Shown here: positions 34,713 through 42,325 of the stretch, in pieces
How the letters are laid out: every line of letters starts with the position of its first letter
Position numbering within the stretch: the first letter of the stretch is position 1
Source: Phycisphaerales bacterium UBA7800
Lineage (GTDB): Bacteria > Planctomycetota > Phycisphaerae > Phycisphaerales > Phycisphaeraceae
Reading direction: 5' to 3'
NCBI GenBank assembly: GCA_002480565.1
Contig: DLCK01000042.1
Location: forward strand, 1 to 52,183
Length of the DNA: 52,183 bases
Made by a program: the position numbers and the translations under genes
The notes under the pieces: generated by a model
Database searches by the model: none
Seen by the model: only the letters and a program-made list of their open reading frames with translations
What the model was told of the DNA's origin: nothing

Positions 34713-35669
34713 TTATAATAATACATCTCTAATGATACTGGAAATACCGTTATCATATTTAAAGTACCTTCCAGATAGCAATTCGAGTGGAATTAAATAC
34801 GATTTGCGCACAGCTTTTTCATGCATACTAAAAACATTATATTCATGACACTGGAATCCTGACAAAAGTTTCAAATACTTTAATTTATCCGGAACGTTCT
34901 CACTTACAAGATTGCATACCGCATCTGCTCTAGCAGGCTTGTCCTTGAAATAATGCGAACGCATTAACCTTTTCGCCTGCTTTAATCGCTCTGAATATCC
35001 AGAAGCTGATCCCACTTCTTGTTTACCATGCTGTCTATAATGCACTAAAGGTTGTGGACATGCATAAATATCACCCAGCAAAGATGCTACCAACCCTAAC
35101 CACTCATCATGCATAAAACAGTCAGGTATGGGCAACGCCTTCAAGATTAAACTTGATCTGAATCCCATAGCCGCTCCATTCATCAAATTTCGTTTCAACA
35201 AATAACTGAAAGCATTTTTCGAATTAATTACATTTTGCATTCTGCGTGAAAAATACAAATCTCCCCAAATCGTCCTGTTTGTAATACACCCACTATCAGT
35301 CATAATACACATATCTGAAAACATTAATAATACATCTTCATTTTCTGAAAAATACCTATTGAATACTGAGATTTTTGTCTTGTCCCAAATATCATCTTGG
35401 TCACTAGGCAAAATCAAATCACCTTTACACAACGAAATTGCCTTATTAAAGTTCTTGGCCACTCCAAGATTATTTTCATTAGAAACAATTTTTACAATAA
35501 ATGGAGCATGCTTAGAAAAATTGTGAAGTATGTCCAAAGTTTTGTCTGTCGACCCGTCATCACATACAACAATTTCATAAGGCTGTAAGGTCTGATTTAT
35601 AAAACTGTGCAACTGCTCAAGAAGATACCTTTCTCCATTATATGTACATAGTGCAACTGATATTTTCAT
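34713..35669 (-). CDS. Family 2 glycosyltransferase
   Basis: A 318-aa GT2 enzyme. It begins MKISVALCTYNGERYLLEQL, then IVVCDDGSTDKTLDIL and the DXD region LILPSDQDDIWD, and has CFMHDEWLGLVASLLGD as the acceptor-side motif. Its ATG overlaps the stop of the upstream gene by 4 bp (ATGA), indicating translational coupling with the GT at 35666. It probably builds the same glycan as its neighbours. Confidence 0.9.
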   Translation of the reverse strand: MKISVALCTYNGERYLLEQLHSFINQTLQPYEIVVCDDGSTDKTLDILHNFSKHAPFIVKIVSNENNLGVAKNFNKAISLCKGDLILPSDQDDIWDKTKISVFNRYFSENEDVLLMFSDMCIMTDSGCITNRTIWGDLYFSRRMQNVINSKNAFSYLLKRNLMNGAAMGFRSSLILKALPIPDCFMHDEWLGLVASLLGDIYACPQPLVHYRQHGKQEVGSASGYSERLKQAKRLMRSHYFKDKPARADAVCNLVSENVPDKLKYLKLLSGFQCHEYNVFSMHEKAVRKSYLIPLELLSGRYFKYDNGISSIIRDVLL

Positions 35670-36478
35670 TTCTTTCCTCTTGTTTCCAATAATGATATTT
35701 TATCATTAATACGATACCCACTGTAAAGCCTGACGTTTTTGGAGGTGACAAATTGCAGACCATGGAAATGATAAAAAACGGGATCAAATTCATTGCGCGT
35801 TTCAGCAACGTGACTCACATTCCAAGGCGCCAAGGTTAAATGCGTTTGCTTGAGAATGTGTACGACTGACTCATATTTCTGTGGCCAGTCGTTGAGATAC
35901 ATCTGATCTCCAAAGCGATTATTATCAAGCCTCGCATAACACCAATCCAATACCTGACTCTGCCAATGCTTCATAATGGCGATGGCCTGAGGCTCCCGGT
36001 TAAACGTCATAAACTGAACACAAAACCGCCCGTACCTGATGCCATGAGCATATTCTGGAGCAAAGGCATGCTCGGTGATCAATACGCCTTTCTGAGCTTG
36101 CTGCATCTGATTGATCAGCAATGTCGGAGAATCAAAAAACGCCAGATCAGCATCCAGATAAGTCGCACGAAGCGCCTGGGGACAAAGCTCAAATACCATG
36201 TCACAAGCAAACGGGGTCAACGTCCATGCGTATTCAGCACGTGAACGATTCTGCTTAACTGCAAGCAATTCATTGGTTTCAACATGTGAAAGTTCAACTG
36301 GGCGAATGCCATCAATATTCAAAGTTTGAAGATATTGATGACATTCCTGATCCAGACACATCACCCATAGCACAGCATTGGGACACTGCTCAAGCAAGGT
36401 TCTTGCCATGGTCAAACCAATGGGCAGGAATTTACTGTCAAATATCGTGCAAAAATGTTCGTTACTATTGACGTTCAT
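35666..36478 (-). CDS. GT-A-fold glycosyltransferase-like protein (GT8-like layout)
   Basis: A 270-aa soluble protein. An N-terminal CTIFDSKFLPIGLTMARTLLE resembles the first strand and helix of retaining nucleotide-sugar transferases, and TYLDADLAFFDSP is the DXD metal site. RFGDQMYLNDWP is the acceptor-side Asp-Gln motif common in this group. The family number cannot be fixed from sequence alone. It is the first of three coupled glycosyltransferase genes on this strand (GT, GT2, GT2). Confidence 0.8.
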   Translation of the reverse strand: MNVNSNEHFCTIFDSKFLPIGLTMARTLLEQCPNAVLWVMCLDQECHQYLQTLNIDGIRPVELSHVETNELLAVKQNRSRAEYAWTLTPFACDMVFELCPQALRATYLDADLAFFDSPTLLINQMQQAQKGVLITEHAFAPEYAHGIRYGRFCVQFMTFNREPQAIAIMKHWQSQVLDWCYARLDNNRFGDQMYLNDWPQKYESVVHILKQTHLTLAPWNVSHVAETRNEFDPVFYHFHGLQFVTSKNVRLYSGYRINDKISLLETRGKK

Positions 36479-36843
36479 GCATTCACTAATTCGGATAATG
36501 GTTTCACAATCAAAACCTTTTATACCTTGCGTAAATCATGTTAATGAACATCTCATTTCTATGCCAACAGGCAAGATCACAACACTAGGTTGCATGGTAA
36601 TGTGGATGACTGCCAGCAAGCACCGTCGGACTCAGTGAATCGAAAATAATGCTCGCCCAGAATTTTGAACCCGTCTTGCCCAGAAAATCCTTCGCATCGA
36701 AAATGGTACATCAAAAGGCTTTCGATGAATCAGTGACATCCAACAGTGCAGATCAGTGGGATGTTTCGCGACGCGGACGTGTTGCTTGGCCAGGGCAAAG
36801 AGTTTCCTGAAGCGGACAAGCAACTGGTCATTTCAAAGTAGTG
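36479..36843. other. 365-bp interval without a recognised gene
   Basis: This gap between a glycosyltransferase start and the end of the AraC gene holds promoter sequence for the minus-strand glycosyltransferases on its left side. The remainder gives only short frames with no family resemblance. It may be a gene remnant, but none could be recognised. Confidence 0.4.
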
Positions 36844-37680
36844 TCAGCTTTGGTTTTCAAATTTTTCACGGTAGTCCGTCGGACTCATGCCCACCTGTTT
36901 GCGGAACTTGCGCGAAAAGTACAGCGGGTCGGCATACCCCAACCCCTCGGCAACTTTTGTGATTGGCAAGGATGTATTGGCCAATAACTCCTGGGCGGTC
37001 TGCATTTGATGCATCGCATGATACTGCCCCGGTGAAATGCCCATGATTCGATGCCAATGGCGGCGTAGACTCGGCACTGACACTTTATGCTGCTCAGCGA
37101 CGAGTTTGATATGTTCGCCGGGGTCATCGACATGCAACAGGGCTTGGCGAAGGTCTTCAACCATGGCTTCCATTTCATTGGTAGGATTGCCGGATGGGAC
37201 GTGAAGGGATTCGATAAGCAGTTGCTGAGCAAGCAAGTCAATACGGTCGACACATCGTGAGGCACTGTCACGCCGCAGGTGTTCGCTGATTTCTCGGAAC
37301 ACTTTCTGGACTTCGTGAATCTGGTGGTCATGGATCGGCCAATGGAGTCGCCCGGGTTTATAAAAGCCTTTGCGCAACAGCGTGGGGACGTGTTCGCGGT
37401 CAAACGTGATGAACAATTCATCCCACGTGGTCCGAGGATCGGGCGCGTATTGAGCTACCTCGCCGGGCAGCTGCATAAACACACATGGCGCTTTGATCTC
37501 AAAAACCTCACCCATGAGTCGACATTGTCCATGTCCACGGAGAATAAAGGAGAAAGCAATCCAGGGGAAGGCGTTACTGATCCGATAATTTTTCCCCATG
37601 ATATAGCCGGTGGAATAGATTGACAGCTCACTGGCGAATGGCCGGGGGTAGAGAAAGAAGTACTTGATCAATTTGTCCAT
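36844..37680 (-). CDS. AraC-family transcriptional regulator
   Basis: A ~278-aa regulator with an N-terminal cupin-like sensing domain (SFILRGHGQCRLMG, then CVFMQLPGEVAQYA) and a C-terminal double helix-turn-helix from ~185: EHIKLVAEQHKVSVPSLRRH and ITKVAEGLGYADPLYFSRKF. The last stretch is the AraC signature. Start choice is uncertain; upstream ATGs at 37707 and 37749 are in frame, but the conserved sensing domain begins near 37680. It diverges from a pseudopilin and a secreted beta-helix protein, its probable targets. Confidence 0.9.
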   Translation of the reverse strand: MDKLIKYFFLYPRPFASELSIYSTGYIMGKNYRISNAFPWIAFSFILRGHGQCRLMGEVFEIKAPCVFMQLPGEVAQYAPDPRTTWDELFITFDREHVPTLLRKGFYKPGRLHWPIHDHQIHEVQKVFREISEHLRRDSASRCVDRIDLLAQQLLIESLHVPSGNPTNEMEAMVEDLRQALLHVDDPGEHIKLVAEQHKVSVPSLRRHWHRIMGISPGQYHAMHQMQTAQELLANTSLPITKVAEGLGYADPLYFSRKFRKQVGMSPTDYREKFENQS

Positions 37681-37760
37681 GTCTTTAATTATATAATCCA
37701 TCCGCATTGTGAGATAGCCCCCTAGAATTGACCATGAACCAATCCCCACGGAGCCCGCAC

Positions 37761-38501
37761 ATGCACAGCAGACCCCAAGCTTTTACGTTAATCGAGTTAC
37801 TCGTGGTCATCAGCATCATTTCGCTGTTGATTGCGATCCTGCTGCCGGCACTTGCCAAGGCTCGCAAGGCCTCGCAGCGCGTGCAGTGTCTGACCAATCT
37901 CAAATCAATGGGGTTGACCAATGCAATGTATGCCGATGACTTTAATCTCTGGCAGTTCCCCGATCATGTGGGCCCCGATAATTCCACACGGCGGCGGTGG
38001 ATGCAAAACCCGGCAATCCAATCGTACATGAACGTAACGCGGACGAGCCCGGATTTATATTACTGGCCCAAGCATTATGCCTGCCCCAATGCCACGATCG
38101 CTCATGGAGATACATATGACGGGGACCTGGTCTTCATGCGACGGACGTATGGTGTGAACATCACCCGCCCCAGTTATCTCAACGGTGTCTCGGGAGTCAG
38201 CGAGTGGTATCCAGCCTATGGATCAGAACTCCGCGCGTTTCGTGAACAGGAAGTCATCTCGCCAAGTAAGAAGCTGCTGATCATTGATGCGACCGACCAG
38301 AATGTCGTGCGATCCCGGTCGTTCTACTTCTCATGGTACGGCACCTATGGCGAACAACACCTGGGTTCAACCAACAGCGCGCAAACGGCCTACCGACATG
38401 AAGACGGTGCCAACATCGTGTACTTTGACGGTCATGCCAATGGACTGCCATATCAGGATATCGCTGGCAACGGTGATCTGTACTACGTTGACGTGCATTG
38501 A
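37761..38501 (+). CDS. Pseudopilin-like protein with H-X9-DG motif
   Basis: A 246-aa protein. A short leader is followed by FTLIELLVVISIISLLIAILLPAL; the residue before the cut is Ala rather than the usual Gly. The C-terminal region has HEDGANIVYFDGH, the H-X9-DG pattern. In-frame starts exist at 37728 (TTG) and 37734, but ATG 37761 has GGAG seven bases upstream and gives a normal-length leader. It is 65 bp upstream of the secreted beta-helix gene, likely one transcription unit controlled by the divergent AraC protein. Confidence 0.9.
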   Translation: MHSRPQAFTLIELLVVISIISLLIAILLPALAKARKASQRVQCLTNLKSMGLTNAMYADDFNLWQFPDHVGPDNSTRRRWMQNPAIQSYMNVTRTSPDLYYWPKHYACPNATIAHGDTYDGDLVFMRRTYGVNITRPSYLNGVSGVSEWYPAYGSELRAFREQEVISPSKKLLIIDATDQNVVRSRSFYFSWYGTYGEQHLGSTNSAQTAYRHEDGANIVYFDGHANGLPYQDIAGNGDLYYVDVH

Positions 38502-38566
38502 TCTGCACCGTGTGTATGCTCGTATTTCACAACTTCTTTGTCCCCGCTTCATTTGAAATCATATTC

Positions 38567-40966
38567 ATGAAATATCTATCCCTGTTGCTACTGTTATCGC
38601 TGTCACTGTCCACAGCTCATGCCAAGACCATCACGTCGCAAAATTTTGATGGCAAGGACCTGGGTGATTGGACCCTCACACGTGATCAAAACATGGTGAC
38701 CCATGCCCACCAAAATGCCAACGGCTATATCCATATCAACGACACCGATGGCAAACTTGGATCAAGCATCAACTCCCCGTTGATCCCCGCAAGCAAAGGC
38801 ATCTACACCGGCAAGCTGCGTATCCGCCAACGCTCTGGCATGGGCTTTGGGCTGCAAGTTCACGCATACGATCAAAACGGTCGTTACATGCGAAACATCG
38901 GCGGGGTGAATCTCTCATCACGAGCACTCAACGCCGATTGGACTCAAATCAGTTGCAAGGCCTATGTCGATTCGGATGAGATTGGTTTTGTGCAACTGCG
39001 TTTTGGGTCATGGTCCAAGTCAATACTCGAAATGGACTGTGATGATGCGTCGCTGACGTTTGAGCCGCCAACAATCATCCCACCTGCATGGCAGCCGCAG
39101 TACAAAATCAAACCGGACCAGACCGACCGACTCACCGCTGCGGATGTCGTCGGCCCCGATGGGATTGTCTATCCCGATTGGAAACGTGCAGGCAAATCCG
39201 GCGGGATATCCACTTCATTTAAAAACACCGTCAAACTCAGCGATTTCGGCGGACTGCCCAATGATGGTCAAGACGACGCGCCTGCGATTGAATCCGCAGT
39301 CAAAGCCCTTGCCAAACGCGGCGGCGGACTGCTGCAATTTGACGCTGGCCAATATGACATGCTCCGCCCGGTGATTATCCGTGATGACAATATCACTTTA
39401 GCTGGCAAAGGTGTCGACCAAACCCGTATTGATTTCCGCTATGCGATTGATGATGGCAAGGTCGTGTTCTGGGGCATCAAAGACGGGCAGATCATCGGCC
39501 CGAAAACCAATATCGCAATCTTCGCGCCCCCTGCTGGTTTCAAAGCGTTCCAACTGGATGTCGATGGCGAAAAATTCTCAAGCTATCACCCCAGCCATCA
39601 CAGTGGCAATCGCTCTTTCCTGAGCACTCAACCTGGTAATCGCACAGGTTTCTTTACCGCAGGCAAGCATCAACTCACAGCCACCGCAACCTATGCCAAA
39701 GGCAACACACGGACCCACCAAATCACCGTCACCTATGATCCGGATCATGTGGATGCGACACCTATCGGCCGCCCCGATGGTGCGATTGCTTTTCATGGTA
39801 ACGGCTTTGATTCAGACCAATACCCCTTGGCAATCGATGCAAAGCGTGGCAGCACATCAGTCACACTAGCACAGAATCATGACCTGCAAGTCGGACAATG
39901 GATCTTCGTCCGTGCCAACGAAACACCAGCCCGTCGCAAGCTTGTCCGCAATGCCTGCAATTGGGGGGTGTATCGCAATTACATGGTGCAGGTCACCCAA
40001 GTCGATGACAAGACCGTTCACTTTGACAAGCCCCTGCGCATCGACTTCCCCGTTGCGGATGAAGCCTATGTCATGCGATTGGATGTGATCAAAAACGGTG
40101 GTGTCAAAGACATGACCATCGAGCAGACCCAGGACATGTGGCTCACCGGCGTGATGTTCACCAATGCGATCAACTGCTGGGCACAGCGCGTCAACGTCAT
40201 CAAATGTGGTCGGCATCCGATCTATGCCAACTTCGCTGCACACTGCGAAATCCGTGACTGTATTTTCACCGAAGCATGGTTCAAAGGTGGTGGCGGTACC
40301 GCTTACGTCGGATGGGAAAAAACCTATGACTGCCTGATGGAAAACGTCACCACAACCAACATGCGCCATGCCCCCCTTTTCCAGTGGTCCGCAGCAGGCA
40401 ACGTCATTCGCAACTCACTGTTTAACAACTCCGATGCACAGTGGCACTCAGGTTGGACCAACGAAAACCTCATGGAAAACTGTGTGATCACTTCCATCAA
40501 AGGACACGGCGGGTACGGCTTTGGCATGTGGGCTTCACCGCCCGAAGACGGAGCACATGGTCCTAACGGCCCACGCAATGTCGTGTACAACTGCGATGTC
40601 ACCAGCCAGCGCGATGGCATCTGGGTCGGCGGGATGAATGAAAACTGGCTCATCCTCCACAACCGACTCATCGTCGACGAAGGCGTCGGATTCTTCACCA
40701 AGGACAACAGCTTCGATCACATCATCCAAGGCAATGTCTTCGTGCTCAAAGATGACAAAAGCCCCATGGTCCGACTGCTCAGCAGTGACTGCACCGGCGT
40801 CGAACTCCTGGATAACCAACTCTACGGCGGCAACGGCAAACTCGTCGGCGGACTGGGACAAACCGACCTGATCCAAAGCAATCTCATCAAGCCCCTGACA
40901 GAGACTTTGCCATCACGACCCCAACCCACCATCCCCTCCATCTTCCAATGGCAACGCCAACAGTGA
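38567..40966 (+). CDS. Secreted right-handed beta-helix protein (pectate-lyase-superfamily/GH28-like)
   Basis: A 799-aa exported protein with a clear signal peptide (MKYLSLLLLLSLSLSTAHA). After an N-terminal beta-sandwich (~20-170, a possible carbohydrate-binding module) comes the entry motif of the pectate-lyase superfamily, LSDFGGLPNDGQDDAPAIES, followed by a long repetitive beta-helix (~225-780, with runs such as NVIRNSLFNNSD and NVVYNCDVTSQRDGIWV). Such proteins cut acidic polysaccharides by hydrolysis or lysis; the active site and substrate are not identifiable by eye. The frame is open upstream to a TTG at 38498, but the signal peptide fixes ATG 38567. Confidence 0.85.
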   Translation: MKYLSLLLLLSLSLSTAHAKTITSQNFDGKDLGDWTLTRDQNMVTHAHQNANGYIHINDTDGKLGSSINSPLIPASKGIYTGKLRIRQRSGMGFGLQVHAYDQNGRYMRNIGGVNLSSRALNADWTQISCKAYVDSDEIGFVQLRFGSWSKSILEMDCDDASLTFEPPTIIPPAWQPQYKIKPDQTDRLTAADVVGPDGIVYPDWKRAGKSGGISTSFKNTVKLSDFGGLPNDGQDDAPAIESAVKALAKRGGGLLQFDAGQYDMLRPVIIRDDNITLAGKGVDQTRIDFRYAIDDGKVVFWGIKDGQIIGPKTNIAIFAPPAGFKAFQLDVDGEKFSSYHPSHHSGNRSFLSTQPGNRTGFFTAGKHQLTATATYAKGNTRTHQITVTYDPDHVDATPIGRPDGAIAFHGNGFDSDQYPLAIDAKRGSTSVTLAQNHDLQVGQWIFVRANETPARRKLVRNACNWGVYRNYMVQVTQVDDKTVHFDKPLRIDFPVADEAYVMRLDVIKNGGVKDMTIEQTQDMWLTGVMFTNAINCWAQRVNVIKCGRHPIYANFAAHCEIRDCIFTEAWFKGGGGTAYVGWEKTYDCLMENVTTTNMRHAPLFQWSAAGNVIRNSLFNNSDAQWHSGWTNENLMENCVITSIKGHGGYGFGMWASPPEDGAHGPNGPRNVVYNCDVTSQRDGIWVGGMNENWLILHNRLIVDEGVGFFTKDNSFDHIIQGNVFVLKDDKSPMVRLLSSDCTGVELLDNQLYGGNGKLVGGLGQTDLIQSNLIKPLTETLPSRPQPTIPSIFQWQRQQ

Positions 40967-41031
40967 TCGCCCAACCACGGCACTGACCATCTGCGTTGAT
41001 CCATCTGTCTGACATCTCATATACAAATGAA

Positions 41032-41064
41032 CAGTGACACATTTTTGAATGTGTCACTGCTTTT
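41032..41064 (+). terminator. Terminator of the beta-helix gene
   Basis: A perfect 12-bp stem CAGTGACACATT (41032-41043) / AATGTGTCACTG (41048-41059) with loop TTTG, followed by CTTTTG. It lies 66 bp after the beta-helix gene. Confidence 0.8.
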
Positions 41065-41124
41065 GCATTGGATAACGACTGCCCAATAGGCCTGACAACA
41101 CAAATGCCTGTTAAAATAGGCAAT

Positions 41125-41223
41125 TTATAACGATTGTAACGACTATAGAGCCTGTAATTTTTGTAGCATCTATGCATATTGCATCGCTTTGCATCTAGAG
41201 TCCGGTTATAACGGTTGCAACGA
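41125..41223. repeat. Two copies of TTATAACGRTTGYAACGA
   Basis: An 18-bp direct repeat occurs at 41125-41142 and 41206-41223 with 16 of 18 bases equal and an 81-bp period, upstream of the PEP-CTERM gene. Each copy is followed at a short distance by a CCTGTA-containing stretch. This looks like a pair of regulator-binding sites or a duplicated promoter region. Confidence 0.5.
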
Positions 41224-41279
41224 TCCTGCCTGATAAATTGATCGTAGAACCTGTAGCAATTGTGACTGGAGATGCTGCC

Positions 41280-41861
41280 ATGCGAAACTACGTTTTATCT
41301 TTTGGTGTGAGTGTGTTGATGCTGCTGCTTGGGGTTTCCCCGACCTACGCAACGCCCCTTGACCTGCATCGAGCAGTCAGCGGTGCGGACCGCCCGTTCA
41401 CGACACTCAAAGACAACCTGCCTACCGAATGGAACCTTTGGCTAGAACCACGGATCACCGGCCCCGCTGGTGGGCAAAAGAACTGGGACTTTCACTTCCC
41501 GGAAAGAAGCTTTGGCAATATCTTCAATGCCACACAAAGTCACATCCTGGGAATCGGCACACGTCGCCGCATGGTCGAAGGTGATCTGACAGGAATATGG
41601 CTCATCTGGGATATGCTCGCATGGGTCCCTGTCCCCCATCTGCTTTATCTGGAAACAGTCGAACCGATGGGAACTTTTGAAGACCCGTGGTTTAACATCG
41701 AACACACACAAACGATCCTCGGCAGCTTCTTCATTCCCATTGGCAACAACGACCCGATCAATGTGGATGTGGTCCCCGAACCAACCAGTGGTGCATTGAT
41801 TCTCATTGGATCACTGATGTTGATGAGTCGGGCGACCCGTCGTCGATATGCCCGGGTGTGA
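41280..41861 (+). CDS. PEP-CTERM-anchored secreted protein
   Basis: A 193-aa exported protein. A signal peptide (MRNYVLSFGVSVLMLLLGVS, cleaved near TYA) leads into an unknown ~140-residue domain of mostly polar sequence. The C-terminus is a PEP-CTERM sorting signal: VPEPTSGALILIG, a hydrophobic helix, and the basic tail RATRRRY. Exosortase would process it at the membrane. GGAG eight bases before ATG 41280 fixes the start over a TTG at 41238. No function is recognisable for the central part. Confidence 0.85.
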   Translation: MRNYVLSFGVSVLMLLLGVSPTYATPLDLHRAVSGADRPFTTLKDNLPTEWNLWLEPRITGPAGGQKNWDFHFPERSFGNIFNATQSHILGIGTRRRMVEGDLTGIWLIWDMLAWVPVPHLLYLETVEPMGTFEDPWFNIEHTQTILGSFFIPIGNNDPINVDVVPEPTSGALILIGSLMLMSRATRRRYARV

Positions 41862-41894
41862 TTCGCCCCTCAAAGTTGAATACGAAATACCCAA

Positions 41895-41927
41895 GGCACG
41901 GCATGTGACGACATGTCGTGCCTTTTT
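41895..41927 (+). terminator. Terminator of the PEP-CTERM gene
   Basis: Stem GGCACGGCATGT (41895-41906) / ACATGTCGTGCC (41911-41922) with a single G-T wobble, loop GACG and five T. It lies 33 bp after the stop. Confidence 0.85.
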
Positions 41928-42083
41928 CATTTGATGTCGATTGAACGAAAGATAAATTGAACGTGTTGTCTTCAATTGCGTTTTGTTTTTAACACGAAAG
42001 GCGTGAAGAAATACATTGAGCCACAGAGTCATACTGGACAAAAACAATCTGTCATACCAATCACGTTAAAACATCGTGCTTAA

Positions 42084-42161
42084 TTGAGCACCGCATGTCA
42101 ATGCAGTGCAGGTCAGACTGCTGATCAAGGCACTTGCACCGGATTGACATCCGGTGCTCAA
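42084..42161. repeat. 78-bp palindromic hairpin element
   Basis: A 19-bp arm TTGAGCACCGCATGTCAAT (42084-42102) is matched by ATTGACATCCGGTGCTCAA (42143-42161) with one mismatch, around a 40-base centre that contains a smaller GTGCA/TGCAC pairing. There is no T-run, and terminators for both flanking genes are separate, so it is not an ordinary terminator. It could be a REP/MITE-type repeat or a structured RNA. Confidence 0.6.
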
Positions 42162-42260
42162 AGAACTTAAACACATAAGTTGTAAGTGGGATTAGTATCA
42201 TTCTCAGGCTCTGCGATCTCTGTGTCCTGCGTGGTAAAAAAGTCTTGCTTCGCATGCATT

Positions 42261-42296
42261 AAAAAACCCTCGCATTCACTTGGAATCCGAGGGTTT
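42261..42296 (-). terminator. Terminator of carB
   Basis: On the minus strand AAACCCTCG pairs with CGAGGGTTT (42288-42296 with 42264-42272), followed by TTT and AATGC. It lies 30 bp after the carB stop. Confidence 0.85.
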
Positions 42297-42325
42297 GAAA
42301 TTTGATGTGTATCATCTCACGTGAA

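Noticed and set aside
36650..36838. Short plus-strand frames between the glycosyltransferase and AraC genes
   Set aside because: No start signal or family resemblance; may be a remnant but cannot be supported.
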